In this document: positions 35,455 to 44,288 of the stretch, in pieces
How the letters are laid out: the number at the start of each line of letters is the position of its first letter
Position numbering within the stretch: the stretch's first letter is position 1
Origin: Paracoccaceae bacterium
Lineage (GTDB): Bacteria; Pseudomonadota; Alphaproteobacteria; Rhodobacterales; Rhodobacteraceae
Length of the DNA: 64,000 nt
Direction of reading: 5' to 3'
Assembly (NCBI GenBank): GCA_029243395.1
Contig: JAQWSE010000012.1
Coordinates: forward strand, 124,001 to 188,000
Position numbers and translations under genes: made by a program
Notes under the pieces: model-generated
The model's input: the letters and a program-made list of their open reading frames with translations, nothing else
Database searches by the model: none
What the model was told of the DNA's origin: nothing

Positions 35455-36843
35455 TTATTCAGCTGGTTGAGCTGAAGCTGGTATACCTTCTGGATAGGCC
35501 TGAGCCGGTACTTTAGTTGGATCAAGTCCTGCAATCTCAGCTGCTTCAGGTGTTCTGAGCATACCTAGACCACTAAGTCCAAGAGACAAAAGGTATCCAG
35601 GTACAAAACCACATAGGGAGCACACAATTGCACCCACTAATTGACCCAGAATAGATACGGTTGGTGCATTTTCGATAAATAGAGCAGGATATCCTGCTGC
35701 AAAGACACCGAATATTACCATGCCATAAACACCAATGGTACCATGAACTGTGACCGCTCCTACAGCATCATCGATGCCAAAAGATTCGAGCATTCTCGCT
35801 GCTGGTCGTAGTAGAAGGCCTGCACCAATGGCTACAATGAATGCCAATGCAGGAAAATATACATCTAGACCAGATGCCACTGAAATAATACCAGCAAGGG
35901 CACCAGACATCATCCAGAATGGGTCCCGATTAAGTAACCATGCTCCAATCACGCCACCACAAATACCCATAAGGATATTAAATGATAATGCAGAAAGGTT
36001 CATAGGAGTTCCATAAATGGTTGTTCCAGTATTAGCTGTCCAGCTCCAACCTTCACCAGGTAAGATCATACAAGCCATTAGAAAGCCCCAGAAACCGACG
36101 ATAATTAACATCAACCCGGTAGCGGTAAACGGCATATTGTGTCCTGAAAGGTCATTAGCTGTGCCATCTGCATTAAATTTACCAATTCTAGGTCCTAGGT
36201 TAATAAGAACACCCAAGGCAAAGAAACCGGCAACTGCATGAACTACTCCGGCAGCACCAAAATCATGCATCCCAAACTGGGTCACAAGCCACCCATCAGC
36301 ATGCCAGCCCCAGGCCGCAGCTACTACCCAAGCAAAAGCTCCAAGAACGATTGCTAGGATCACGAAGCCAACCGTTTGGATCCTCTCAATCACAGAACCG
36401 GACATAATAGAAGCCGTTGTAGCGGCAAACAAGGCAAATGCTCCCCAGAATACGCCTGAAGCATTGTCAGCTATATTCGGTCCCATGTACTGGGCGGATT
36501 CTCCCCAGCCCCATGCAATTGCATCCGCATATGCTTTTCCTGAGATTTCCATTGCGCCAGCAGATAGGCTAATACCTGTTGGGAAAGCCCAGTAAACCCA
36601 CCAACCAAAAAAGTAAAAAGCGGGTATCACAAATGCAAAAGCTAAGATATTCTTAACTCCAGAGGATAAAACATTTTTCATCCTCGTGGCGCCCATTTCA
36701 TAGGCTAAAAAGCCTGCATGAATAAGAATCATTAGCGGTATTGTTAAATAATAATAAGCTTCGGCAAACATTGTATTTGTAACTTGCGAGCTTGCCTCGA
36801 GCTGCGCAATTTGTGCCGTTAATTCGGCGATTTTTTCTTCCAT
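35455..36843 (-). CDS. amt: Ammonium transporter, Amt family
   Basis: 462 residues with about 11 hydrophobic helices. Key blocks: GWWVYWAFPTG, the 'GMHDFGAAGVVHAVAGF' segment with the first pore His (about residue 195), and AVTVHGTIGVYG with the second (about 345). The first 20 residues (EEKIAELTAQIAQLEAS) look like a short coiled coil rather than a signal peptide. AAGGGGGG lies 6 bases before the ATG at 36843. It imports ammonium and probably methylammonium. Placement between the TMAO operon and gmaS suggests use in methylamine nitrogen metabolism, and its upstream region carries the operator shared with the GntR gene. Confidence 0.94.
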   Translation of the reverse strand: MEEKIAELTAQIAQLEASSQVTNTMFAEAYYYLTIPLMILIHAGFLAYEMGATRMKNVLSSGVKNILAFAFVIPAFYFFGWWVYWAFPTGISLSAGAMEISGKAYADAIAWGWGESAQYMGPNIADNASGVFWGAFALFAATTASIMSGSVIERIQTVGFVILAIVLGAFAWVVAAAWGWHADGWLVTQFGMHDFGAAGVVHAVAGFFALGVLINLGPRIGKFNADGTANDLSGHNMPFTATGLMLIIVGFWGFLMACMILPGEGWSWTANTGTTIYGTPMNLSALSFNILMGICGGVIGAWLLNRDPFWMMSGALAGIISVASGLDVYFPALAFIVAIGAGLLLRPAARMLESFGIDDAVGAVTVHGTIGVYGMVIFGVFAAGYPALFIENAPTVSILGQLVGAIVCSLCGFVPGYLLSLGLSGLGMLRTPEAAEIAGLDPTKVPAQAYPEGIPASAQPAE

Positions 36844-36935
36844 CCCATTCCCCCCTTAGGTTAATTGACTGTATGAAAAATGAATGTAGGCGAATTAAAA
36901 CATTATTTCCCGAAAAAGGTATCAAAAAATGCTAC

Positions 36936-36957
36936 TTTTATACCAAAAAAATACCAA
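36936..36957. promoter_or_regulatory. Operator-like tandem repeat upstream of amt
   Basis: TTTTATACC (36936-36944), six A, ATACCAA (36951-36957). On the amt strand this reads TTGGTAT-N6-GGTATAAAA, about 95-115 bases before the amt start. It matches the GntR/FAD-oxidase region (18643-18664) in both half sites and in spacing. ACCAATT at 36953-36959 is also a textbook half site for FCD-type GntR regulators such as LldR and PdhR. Confidence 0.45.
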
Positions 36958-37085
36958 TTAGGCTTTCTTTAAGCAAAAAAAAGAATATAAACAAGGTTTT
37001 GGGATAGGTTAATAGCCTTATTTGATAAAGATTACAGGGATTTGGAGTATCATTTTCCTACCAAACAAGTTTAAAAGGTGCTGTA

Positions 37086-37937
37086 ATGGTTGAAATAACC
37101 CTAGGTTTAATTGCTGCCTTAGCGTGGGGACTACATGATTTTTTTGTCAGGTTCATAGTCAAAAAAATAAATATCTTTACTGCGCTAATCATTACTAACG
37201 TCGTAGGCATATTAGCCCTCACATTATTTCTGGTATTCTCAAAAAAGATTTTAGTCATTGAGCAATCCTTTTTGGTAATTTCAGCTGTCTATGGCCTGTT
37301 ATTTCTGGTTGCGACTTACAGCTTATACAAGGCCTTTGACCATGGGCCTGTTTTTATAGCGGCACCCATAATTGGTTCATATCCACTTTTATCTTTATTA
37401 TATGCCTCAATATTAGGTACAAGCCCTGAAGCTTATCAATGGTTACTGAGTGGTTTGGTGATTGTGGGGTTGGCATTGACGGTAAGTTCTCAAATTATCA
37501 AGAACACATCATTTAAATCAGATATTTTACCAACTGTCAGTTGGTCAGTATTGTCTGCATTACTATTTTCTATCTCATTCCAATTGGGACAAAATCAAAT
37601 CATAAATGGGCAAGAAGTTACATCGAATTTATTTGCTAGATTAACAGCAGCAACTATTCTCTTTACTTTTGCTTTTAAAAAGATGCACCCTTTAGGTTTA
37701 AGTTTTAATCAGATTCTGATTTTAGTATTTATGGGTCTTTTAGACACTATTGCTCTAACTATCATGGTTTACGCAGGAAATTATAGCAGACCGGGGTTTT
37801 CTTCTGTCTCTGCATCTACATTTGGTTTGATAACTGTTCTGTTAGTTTGCATTTTTTATAAAGAAAGATTATCAAAAATCCAAAGCGTGGGAATTATGCT
37901 AGTTTTCTCTTCCATTGCTATTTTATCTTTAGGCTAG
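37086..37937 (+). CDS. EamA/DMT-family membrane transporter
   Basis: 283 residues with ten hydrophobic segments in two EamA repeats. The N-terminal 'LGLIAALAWGLHDFFVRFIV' and the internal 'ALYKAFDHGPVFIAAPIIG'-like region are typical. No charged signature reveals the substrate; DMT proteins usually export amino acids or metabolites. The start is ATG at 37086 with AAGGTG upstream. It is divergent from amt with 242 bases between, and nothing else ties it to methylamine metabolism. Confidence 0.87.
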   Translation: MVEITLGLIAALAWGLHDFFVRFIVKKINIFTALIITNVVGILALTLFLVFSKKILVIEQSFLVISAVYGLLFLVATYSLYKAFDHGPVFIAAPIIGSYPLLSLLYASILGTSPEAYQWLLSGLVIVGLALTVSSQIIKNTSFKSDILPTVSWSVLSALLFSISFQLGQNQIINGQEVTSNLFARLTAATILFTFAFKKMHPLGLSFNQILILVFMGLLDTIALTIMVYAGNYSRPGFSSVSASTFGLITVLLVCIFYKERLSKIQSVGIMLVFSSIAILSLG

Positions 37938-38001
37938 GGTTATTTATTAGTTTTTTTGTACGACTAGAAGTTGTATAGTAATCAAGTTGGTAAGGAGACA
38001 A

Positions 38002-38775
38002 ATGGTGGAGTACCAAACTAGCCGTATAGTTGAGAAAATTTTTCGCCACCCAATAAAAAGTGTGGGATCTGAGTTGATCAATTCTGTTAATTTGCTAGCG
38101 GGCAGTACAATGCCAGGGGATAGAGTTTGGGCTTTAGCGCACAATAAGACGCGGATACCGGAGACGGGAAGACATTGGTTGCCTTGCAGGTCATTTTTGA
38201 GAGGTGCCATTGCTCCAACTTTAATGGCTATATCTGCAAAATATGATGATCATACCGGAACTTTAGATTTGCATCATCCGGATGCTAAAAGTTTTAGTTT
38301 CAGACCTAACATGGATACAGATTTACAGAAATTTCTTGACTGGATAGAACCATTATGTCCAGAAAATGGGCCTGCCCCTTCTGCTTTATATAAAACTGAA
38401 AATAGAGGATCAACGGATACTGAATACCCTTCAATCTCTCTTCTATCATTAAGCTCGCTGAATGAGTTGTCAGAAAAAATAGAAACTGATTTAGATCCAA
38501 GGAGATTTAGGGGGAACATTTGGTTAAGAGGGGGAAAACCTTTTGAAGAATTTAATTGGGTGAATCAAGAGATAGAGATTGGAAACATCAGGTTAAAAGT
38601 TGTTGAACCGATAGAACGCTGCAATGCTACCAAAGCTAATCCACTAAACGGAAAAAAAGATATAGATACCCTTACCGCTTTACAATCCAATTACGGTCAC
38701 AAGGATTTTGGAGTTTACTGCGAAGTGTTGACAGATGGAAAAATTTCTTGCGGCGATCAACTCATATTGTCTTGA
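38002..38775 (+). CDS. MOSC-domain protein (YcbX-like)
   Basis: 257 residues from the ATG at 38002, which has AGGAG 4 bases upstream; the frame reaches a TTG at 37987 that would put this site inside the gene. An N-terminal beta-barrel part ('RIVEKIFRHPIKSVGSE') is followed by a MOSC domain with FRGNIWLRGGKPFEEFNW and VEPIERCNATKAN, the latter holding the conserved Cys that carries sulfur or binds molybdenum cofactor. Such proteins reduce N-hydroxylated compounds or act in cofactor sulfuration. The gene ends 22 bases before the convergent gmaS end. Confidence 0.87.
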   Translation: MVEYQTSRIVEKIFRHPIKSVGSELINSVNLLAGSTMPGDRVWALAHNKTRIPETGRHWLPCRSFLRGAIAPTLMAISAKYDDHTGTLDLHHPDAKSFSFRPNMDTDLQKFLDWIEPLCPENGPAPSALYKTENRGSTDTEYPSISLLSLSSLNELSEKIETDLDPRRFRGNIWLRGGKPFEEFNWVNQEIEIGNIRLKVVEPIERCNATKANPLNGKKDIDTLTALQSNYGHKDFGVYCEVLTDGKISCGDQLILS

Positions 38776-38797
38776 TGCCTCCTCCCACAAGATCGGT

Positions 38798-40105
38798 CTA
38801 AACGTCCAAAGTATTTAAAACCTCCCAGCTTGTAAGATGGGAGGTAAATTTTTCCCACTCCTGATTTTTGAGTTTAATATAAGCATCTGAAAATTCAGAA
38901 CCAAGCTTGCTTATAAGGAGCTCGTCCCGGGTAAACTCTCTTAATGCATCAAGTAAATTGGCAGGTAATTTTTCCACTTCATTATCTGTAGTACGATCTG
39001 AGTAAATATCATTATCGTATCTTTTCCCTGGATCAGCCTTTGTATCAATTCCTATTATGCCAGCGGCCAAAATTACTGCCTGTAAAAGATATGGGTTAGT
39101 TGCTCCGTCAGGTAAACGTAGTTCAAAACGGCCAGGCCCAGGTATTCTAACCATATGGGTTCGATTATTTCCACTCCAGGTTACGGTATTCGGTGCCCAA
39201 GTTGCGCCTGACTGGGTGACTGGCGCATTTATTCTCTTGTAGGAATTAACTGTAGGATTTGTGATGGCGACCATTGATTTTGCATGATTCATAATACCAC
39301 CAAGAAAGTTTAAGCCACTCTTGGCAAGACCTAACTCAGATTTTTTGTCGGCAAAAATGTTTTGTTTTCCTTGTAAATCCCAAACTGATATATGCGCATG
39401 ACAGCCATTACCAGTCAAATTTGAAAAGGGTTTGGGCATGAAGGTAGCTCTTAATCCATGCTTTTCCGCAATAGATTTTACCATAAATTTGAAAAAAGAA
39501 TGCTTGTCCGCAGTGATTAATGCATCATCATATTCAAAGTTCATTTCAAACTGACCATTTGCATCTTCATGATCATTTTGGTACGGTCCCCATCCGAGTT
39601 TAAGCATGGCGTCACATATCTCAGTTATGACATCATATTTTCTCATGACGGCTTGCTGATCATAACAGGGTTTTTCAGCTGTATCATAATCGTCTGATAT
39701 TGCAGAACCATCTTGCTTAATAAGAAAGTATTCTGCTTCAATTCCTGTTTTAACACGCATTTTTTTCTTTTTAGCTTCAGCAATCAGCTGGCGTAAGACA
39801 TTTCTTGGAGCTTGTGCAACTTCTTTCCCGTCTATGACTAAGTTAGATGCAAGCCATGCAACGTCTGGTCGCCAAGGTAATTGGATCACACTTTTGGGAT
39901 CAGGAATTGCCAACATATCTGGATGGGCGGGAGTCATATCTAACCAGGTGGCAAATCCAGCGAACCCAGCACCTTCTTTTTCCATTTCTGTTATTGCAGC
40001 TGTTGGCACTAGCTTTGCTCTTTGTGCTCCAAAGAGATCTGTAAATGAAATCATGAAATAACGGATCTTCTTTTTTTTAGCAAAATCTTCAAGGATCTTT
40101 ACCAT
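38798..40105 (-). CDS. gmaS: Gamma-glutamylmethylamide synthetase (GmaS, type III GlnT-like)
   Basis: 435 residues, right length for GmaS/GlnT. Glutamine synthetase blocks are IEAEYFLI, QNDHEDANGQFEMNF, GNGCHAHISVW, NSYKRI, NRTHMVRIPGPGRFELR. The N-terminal 'KIRYFMISFTDLFGAQRAKLVP' is typical of the GlnT/GmaS group. It joins methylamine to glutamate with ATP, making gamma-glutamylmethylamide for N-methylglutamate synthase. The Mgs-type genes lie 14 kb away beside a different GS-like ligase, an unusual split. The gene is alone on this strand, divergent from the SelD fusion. Confidence 0.87.
   Translation of the reverse strand: MVKILEDFAKKKKIRYFMISFTDLFGAQRAKLVPTAAITEMEKEGAGFAGFATWLDMTPAHPDMLAIPDPKSVIQLPWRPDVAWLASNLVIDGKEVAQAPRNVLRQLIAEAKKKKMRVKTGIEAEYFLIKQDGSAISDDYDTAEKPCYDQQAVMRKYDVITEICDAMLKLGWGPYQNDHEDANGQFEMNFEYDDALITADKHSFFKFMVKSIAEKHGLRATFMPKPFSNLTGNGCHAHISVWDLQGKQNIFADKKSELGLAKSGLNFLGGIMNHAKSMVAITNPTVNSYKRINAPVTQSGATWAPNTVTWSGNNRTHMVRIPGPGRFELRLPDGATNPYLLQAVILAAGIIGIDTKADPGKRYDNDIYSDRTTDNEVEKLPANLLDALREFTRDELLISKLGSEFSDAYIKLKNQEWEKFTSHLTSWEVLNTLDV
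38820..38853 (+). terminator. Terminator for the MOSC gene inside the gmaS 3' end
   Basis: ACCTCCCA (38820-38827), 10-base loop, TGGGAGGT (38838-38845), then AAATTTTT. It reads as an intrinsic terminator for the plus-strand MOSC gene while lying in the last 18 codons of the convergent gmaS. Overlapping use of coding sequence as terminator is plausible for 22-base convergent spacing. Confidence 0.5.
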
Positions 40106-40219
40106 TTGTACTTTTCTCCCTTACTATTGAACTTTTATCCTACTTCGTTAGGTTTATCTGATCGATTAGAATCATATCAACTTTCCATGAATTATCCATA
40201 AAAAGAAGTCAGGTTTTTT

Positions 40220-42364
40220 ATGCCAGAGAAAAGGTTAGTACTTCTAGGGGGTGGTCATTCCCACATACTATTATTAAAAAAATTAGGGATGCGCCCTATA
40301 GAAGGGTTAATCACTTCCTTAGTTACCCCTGATGCTACGATGATTTACACTGGGATGCTCCCAGGTGCTATCATGGGTAATTATGAGCAGGAAGATATCC
40401 AAGTAGATTTAGTCAAACTTGCTAACTATGCAAACTCTAGGGTGATCTTTGACTCAGCTACGGGTCTCAATTTAGAAGAAAAGTATTTGATTTTAGAAAA
40501 ACGAAATCCATTAAGCTATGATATTCTTTCTATAGACATAGGGATTAATTATAGCCTGCTTAAGCTAAAGGGTTTTGAAGAATTTGTTCTACCTATAAAA
40601 CCTTTTAGAGATTTTATTTCTTCTTGGGAAAAGTTTTTAGCTAATTTAGGAGCTCCAGGCCAAGCACCTGCCATTACCTTAATAGGAGCAGGAGCTGCTG
40701 GATGTGAGTTAGCTTTGGCAATTAAGCTTAAATTAAAGACGTTAGGCCATATCCCAAGGATTACCTTACTAGATAGAGATACTATAGCGGCACATTTACC
40801 TATTAAGGCTCGAAAAAAACTTATCTCATATTTAAATGATAATAATGTAGTTTTAAAGGAGAATGCACATATTGCCTCTGTTTCGGAGAAAGTAGTTCAT
40901 TTTAAGGATGGAGAAGAAATAATTTCTGATTTAACAATCAGTACTGCCGGTGGACACCCACACGACTGGTTGTCGAATACCGAACTAAAATTAGATGAAG
41001 GTTTTGTTGAAACTTCCCCAAAGCTTCAAAGTAATTCACATGATTTTGTTTTTGCTTCTGGTGATTGCGCAGCAATTAAAGGTTATCCATTACAGAAGGC
41101 AGGTGTTTTTGCAGTTAGGGCATCATCAATTTTATACAAGAATCTGGGGAGATATTTGAATTCTCGAGTATTGCTCAATTATACCCCCCAAAAAAAATTT
41201 CTTCAGGCACTAACCGTTGGTTATAAAAAAGCGTTAATTTTCAGAGGCGCTAGCTGTGTATCTGGGTACATTCCTTGGCTTTACAAGAATTTTGTGGACA
41301 GATCATTTTTAAAGAAGTTTTCAGTAAGTATACCGATGAATTCTGGATTTGGTGATATAGCTGTTGAAGAAACCCAACCACTATGTGGTGCTTGTGGTGC
41401 TAAAGTCGGTGGTAAAGTCTTAGAAAGAGTTCTTGGAAAGTTGCCCTCTAACATACCAGAAATGACTAATAGAATTGGAGATGATGCTGCGGTCCTGAAC
41501 TTGACTGAATCCTTGAAGGTGCTAACGACTGATCACCTAAGAAAGTTTTGTAATGATCCATGGAAAATGGCAAAAATAACAGCAATTCATTCCTTGGGTG
41601 ATATATGGGCGATGGGAGCTGATCCGGTTGCAGTACTGAGCCACATCACTATCCCGGAAGGTTCACCGGAGGTTGAGGAAAATTATTTAACAGAGATCAT
41701 GGATGCTGCCAGAGGTACATTCTTAGCTGAAGGAGCTCAAATTGTTGGGGGACATACGAACAAGGGGGTAGAATTAGTAATAGGTTTCACTATTTTGGGT
41801 AATGTCAATGATAAACCAATAACTACTGAGGGAGCGTTGCCTACGGATAAGGTGGTCCTAACTAAACCAATAGGGGTAGGGACTATATTAGCTGGTGAAA
41901 TGCAAGGTTTGTCAAAAGGAACATGGATCAAAAATGCACATGACTGGATGATGCGATCTCAGAGGGAAATAGCAAGAATAATTGGACAGAAAGCTACAGC
42001 TATGACGGATATTACAGGGTTTGGTCTTGCTGGTCATTTAATGAAAATCTGTCAAGAATCCGATCTCGCCGTGAAATTATATTTAGACGAGTTGCCCGTC
42101 CTTGAAGGAGCTATGGAACTAGCTTCACGTGGTGTTAGGTCAACGCTTTTTGAAGAAAATTTAAATTATACCCCCCTGGTCAAGTGTTCACCAGGCCACA
42201 TTAAATGGCCTTTGCTTTTTGATCCACAAACTGCCGGGGGATTGTTAGCTTCAATACCTGAGAAAGATGTAAATATAGTTATTAGTAAGCTTAAGGAACA
42301 GGGGTTTTGTGGTTCAGTGGTCGGTGAATTTCTTGCTGGCAGACCCGAAATAAAAGTTAGCTGA
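40220..42364 (+). CDS. selD: Selenide, water dikinase fused to a pyridine nucleotide-disulfide oxidoreductase domain
   Basis: 714 residues. Residues 1 to about 370 are an NDH-2-like FAD/NAD(P) oxidoreductase (LVLLGGGHSHILLLKKLG at the start, 'ITLIGAGAAGCELALAI' near 155, VFASGDCAAI near 275). SelD follows from about residue 385: CGACGAK (Cys389, Cys392, Lys395) is the catalytic P-loop with Cys rather than Sec, then GDDAAVL and 'TDITGFGLAGHLMKI'. It makes selenophosphate. The same fusion is known from cyanobacteria and some proteobacteria. With only selU next to it, the product probably serves tRNA selenouridine synthesis. Its last 8 bases overlap the convergent selU end. Confidence 0.92.
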   Translation: MPEKRLVLLGGGHSHILLLKKLGMRPIEGLITSLVTPDATMIYTGMLPGAIMGNYEQEDIQVDLVKLANYANSRVIFDSATGLNLEEKYLILEKRNPLSYDILSIDIGINYSLLKLKGFEEFVLPIKPFRDFISSWEKFLANLGAPGQAPAITLIGAGAAGCELALAIKLKLKTLGHIPRITLLDRDTIAAHLPIKARKKLISYLNDNNVVLKENAHIASVSEKVVHFKDGEEIISDLTISTAGGHPHDWLSNTELKLDEGFVETSPKLQSNSHDFVFASGDCAAIKGYPLQKAGVFAVRASSILYKNLGRYLNSRVLLNYTPQKKFLQALTVGYKKALIFRGASCVSGYIPWLYKNFVDRSFLKKFSVSIPMNSGFGDIAVEETQPLCGACGAKVGGKVLERVLGKLPSNIPEMTNRIGDDAAVLNLTESLKVLTTDHLRKFCNDPWKMAKITAIHSLGDIWAMGADPVAVLSHITIPEGSPEVEENYLTEIMDAARGTFLAEGAQIVGGHTNKGVELVIGFTILGNVNDKPITTEGALPTDKVVLTKPIGVGTILAGEMQGLSKGTWIKNAHDWMMRSQREIARIIGQKATAMTDITGFGLAGHLMKICQESDLAVKLYLDELPVLEGAMELASRGVRSTLFEENLNYTPLVKCSPGHIKWPLLFDPQTAGGLLASIPEKDVNIVISKLKEQGFCGSVVGEFLAGRPEIKVS

Positions 42365-43418
42365 TTTTTTCTAAACGGCTCCTTTCCAAAATTTTTGATG
42401 CCACCCGGGTAACACTTTTTGAGTCACGGGGATTTATGCTGATACGATACCTTCTACTTGTTCCGTTATGGTTTGAAGAATTTCCATATCTAGGATCATA
42501 ATGCTCCGCCATAAGGCCTTGTGCTAAAAGTTGGAATTGGCTTTTTTTAACTAATTCTTGCCACGTAAGTAGTTGTTTTCTACTATGAAAATCACTCAAG
42601 AGTTTAATCTTCTGAAGTAAACCCTCAGGATTCTCATACAATTCGGGGTATTCACTAATAAGAAATTCAGCTCGATTCTCAATTTTTGCATATAATTCTA
42701 TATGAGTTGAGACTTTCATTTTTTGCCAAAGGCTTGGTGGTATTTTCAGATAACCTATTTGATTTGATTCAGATTCTAAAAAAATAGGACGGTGTACTGA
42801 AAAATTTTCCAGTAATGTTGCTATTTGGCTTTCAAATTCTTTTTGAGATGGTTGTCCTGATGGTCGGGAACCAAAAATTGATCCTCTATGATTGGCAAGT
42901 TCTTCAAGATCAATAACCTGTTGGCCGAGTTTTTTCAATTTTCCCAGAAGTTTTGTTTTTCCAGTTCCGGTGTAACCAGAAACTACTATGATGTTATGCT
43001 TAATGGGTTTTTCATATAATTTGTCTACTATCAACCTTCTGTAGGATTTGTACCCCCCTTCTAAAACGTGTGTTTGCCAACCTATTTCAGATAGAACTAT
43101 ACCTAAGGATTTCGACCTTTGACCACCTCTCCAACAATAAATCAGTACTGTCCACTGATCCTCTTTCTCAGCCAAGATTCCACTTAGATGCTTTGAAATA
43201 TTGTCAGAAACAAATCTTGCCCCAATTTTCTTTGCTTCAAATTTACTTTCTTGCTTGTAAAGCGTACCAACTACTTCACGTTCCTCATCTGACAAAACTG
43301 GTAGATTGATGGCATTTGGGATATGATCTTCCAAGTATTCTGCTGGTGACCTTACATCAATAATTGTATCGAATTGCTGGGGTGTTGTTGTCTGCAGTCG
43401 AAAATTTTCTATCTTCAT
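42357..43418 (-). CDS. selU: tRNA 2-selenouridine synthase
   Basis: 353 residues. The N-terminal rhodanese domain carries the catalytic Cys95 in IYCWRGGQRS; a P-loop GYTGTGKT follows at residues 148-155, as in SelU/MnmH (YbbB). The enzyme geranylates and then selenates 2-thiouridine at tRNA wobble position 34, using selenophosphate from SelD. selA and selB are not in the window, which fits an organism that uses selenium for tRNA modification only, though they could lie elsewhere. Also named mnmH. Confidence 0.93.
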   Translation of the reverse strand: MKIENFRLQTTTPQQFDTIIDVRSPAEYLEDHIPNAINLPVLSDEEREVVGTLYKQESKFEAKKIGARFVSDNISKHLSGILAEKEDQWTVLIYCWRGGQRSKSLGIVLSEIGWQTHVLEGGYKSYRRLIVDKLYEKPIKHNIIVVSGYTGTGKTKLLGKLKKLGQQVIDLEELANHRGSIFGSRPSGQPSQKEFESQIATLLENFSVHRPIFLESESNQIGYLKIPPSLWQKMKVSTHIELYAKIENRAEFLISEYPELYENPEGLLQKIKLLSDFHSRKQLLTWQELVKKSQFQLLAQGLMAEHYDPRYGNSSNHNGTSRRYRISINPRDSKSVTRVASKILERSRLEKIS

Positions 43419-43507
43419 TTAGGTGTCTGTAAAAAAATAGTTCTAGATCTTTTAAATTCTAACATGGGATTTATAATAGGATTCGTTTTAATAATAAAAG
43501 CAAAATC

Positions 43508-44287
43508 ATGATGAGTTTGAAAGGTAAAGTAGTTTTTATTTCTGGTGCTGGATCAGGGATAGGCCGTGCAACTGCGTTACTCTTTGCTCAGTGTGGAGCT
43601 CGAGTCGTACTAGGCTGTCGGAAAGAAGGTGATTGTCAAGAAATTATTAATAGCATTATAGCGGCAGGTGGGATTGGAAAGGAAGTTGGTTGTGATATTT
43701 CAGATTTAGCAAGGTTGCCAAAGCTGGCGACCGATATTATTGGTGCATGGGGACAGTTGGATATAGTTATAAATAATGCTGCTACTATTTTGCCAATGGC
43801 TGGAATTCCCGAAATAGATTTGGAAGAATTGGATAAATCTATTCGAATTAACATCACTGCACAGATTGCTTTAATTTCGAAACTGTGGAAGGAACTTTCT
43901 GAAAAAAAAGGATATGTGGTAAACATCTTGTCTGGAGCATCTAAGAATCCAAGGTTCGGTTGGACTGCATATTGCGCTGGCAAGGCCGCTTTACATATGT
44001 TTACCAAACAGATTTATTTAGAAGGAGAAAAGTTTGGAATTAAAAGTTTTGGGTTTTCGCCTGGTTTAGTTAAAACAAAGATGCAAAATAAAATACGTAA
44101 ATCAGCGATAAATGAAATCTCTTTTTTACCTGAATCAGATATGATTAGTCCTGACGAACCAGCAAAATGTATTCTTCTTTTAGTATCGGGGGCGTATGAC
44201 AAATATAATGGAAGGTTTTTGGACATTAGGGATGAATTATTTAAAAAAAACAAGAGATTTAAAATAAAAATAGGAACAGGAAAATAA
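43508..44287 (+). CDS. Short-chain dehydrogenase/reductase
   Basis: 259 residues. Cofactor motif SGAGSGIGRA (residues 12-21), NNAAT for the fold, and catalytic YCAGK (Tyr155, Lys159) preceded by a Ser in NILSGAS. The C-terminus lies over the active site and gives no substrate clue. The medium-chain reductase gene starts 1 base after its stop, so the pair is an operon pointing at the Rut-like operon on the other strand. Two adjacent ATG codons (43508, 43511) are both possible starts. Confidence 0.88.
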   Translation: MMSLKGKVVFISGAGSGIGRATALLFAQCGARVVLGCRKEGDCQEIINSIIAAGGIGKEVGCDISDLARLPKLATDIIGAWGQLDIVINNAATILPMAGIPEIDLEELDKSIRINITAQIALISKLWKELSEKKGYVVNILSGASKNPRFGWTAYCAGKAALHMFTKQIYLEGEKFGIKSFGFSPGLVKTKMQNKIRKSAINEISFLPESDMISPDEPAKCILLLVSGAYDKYNGRFLDIRDELFKKNKRFKIKIGTGK

Positions 44288-44288
44288 G

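Noticed and set aside
36698-37007. Two short frames (75 codons minus, 71 codons plus) in and near the amt promoter gap
   Set aside because: One overlaps the amt start out of frame, the other crosses the operator-like repeats; neither has a ribosome site or protein-like composition.
43636-44007. 123-codon minus-strand frame opposite the SDR gene
   Set aside because: Shadow of the Rossmann-fold gene, whose TGxxxGIG-like and YxxxK motifs are intact.
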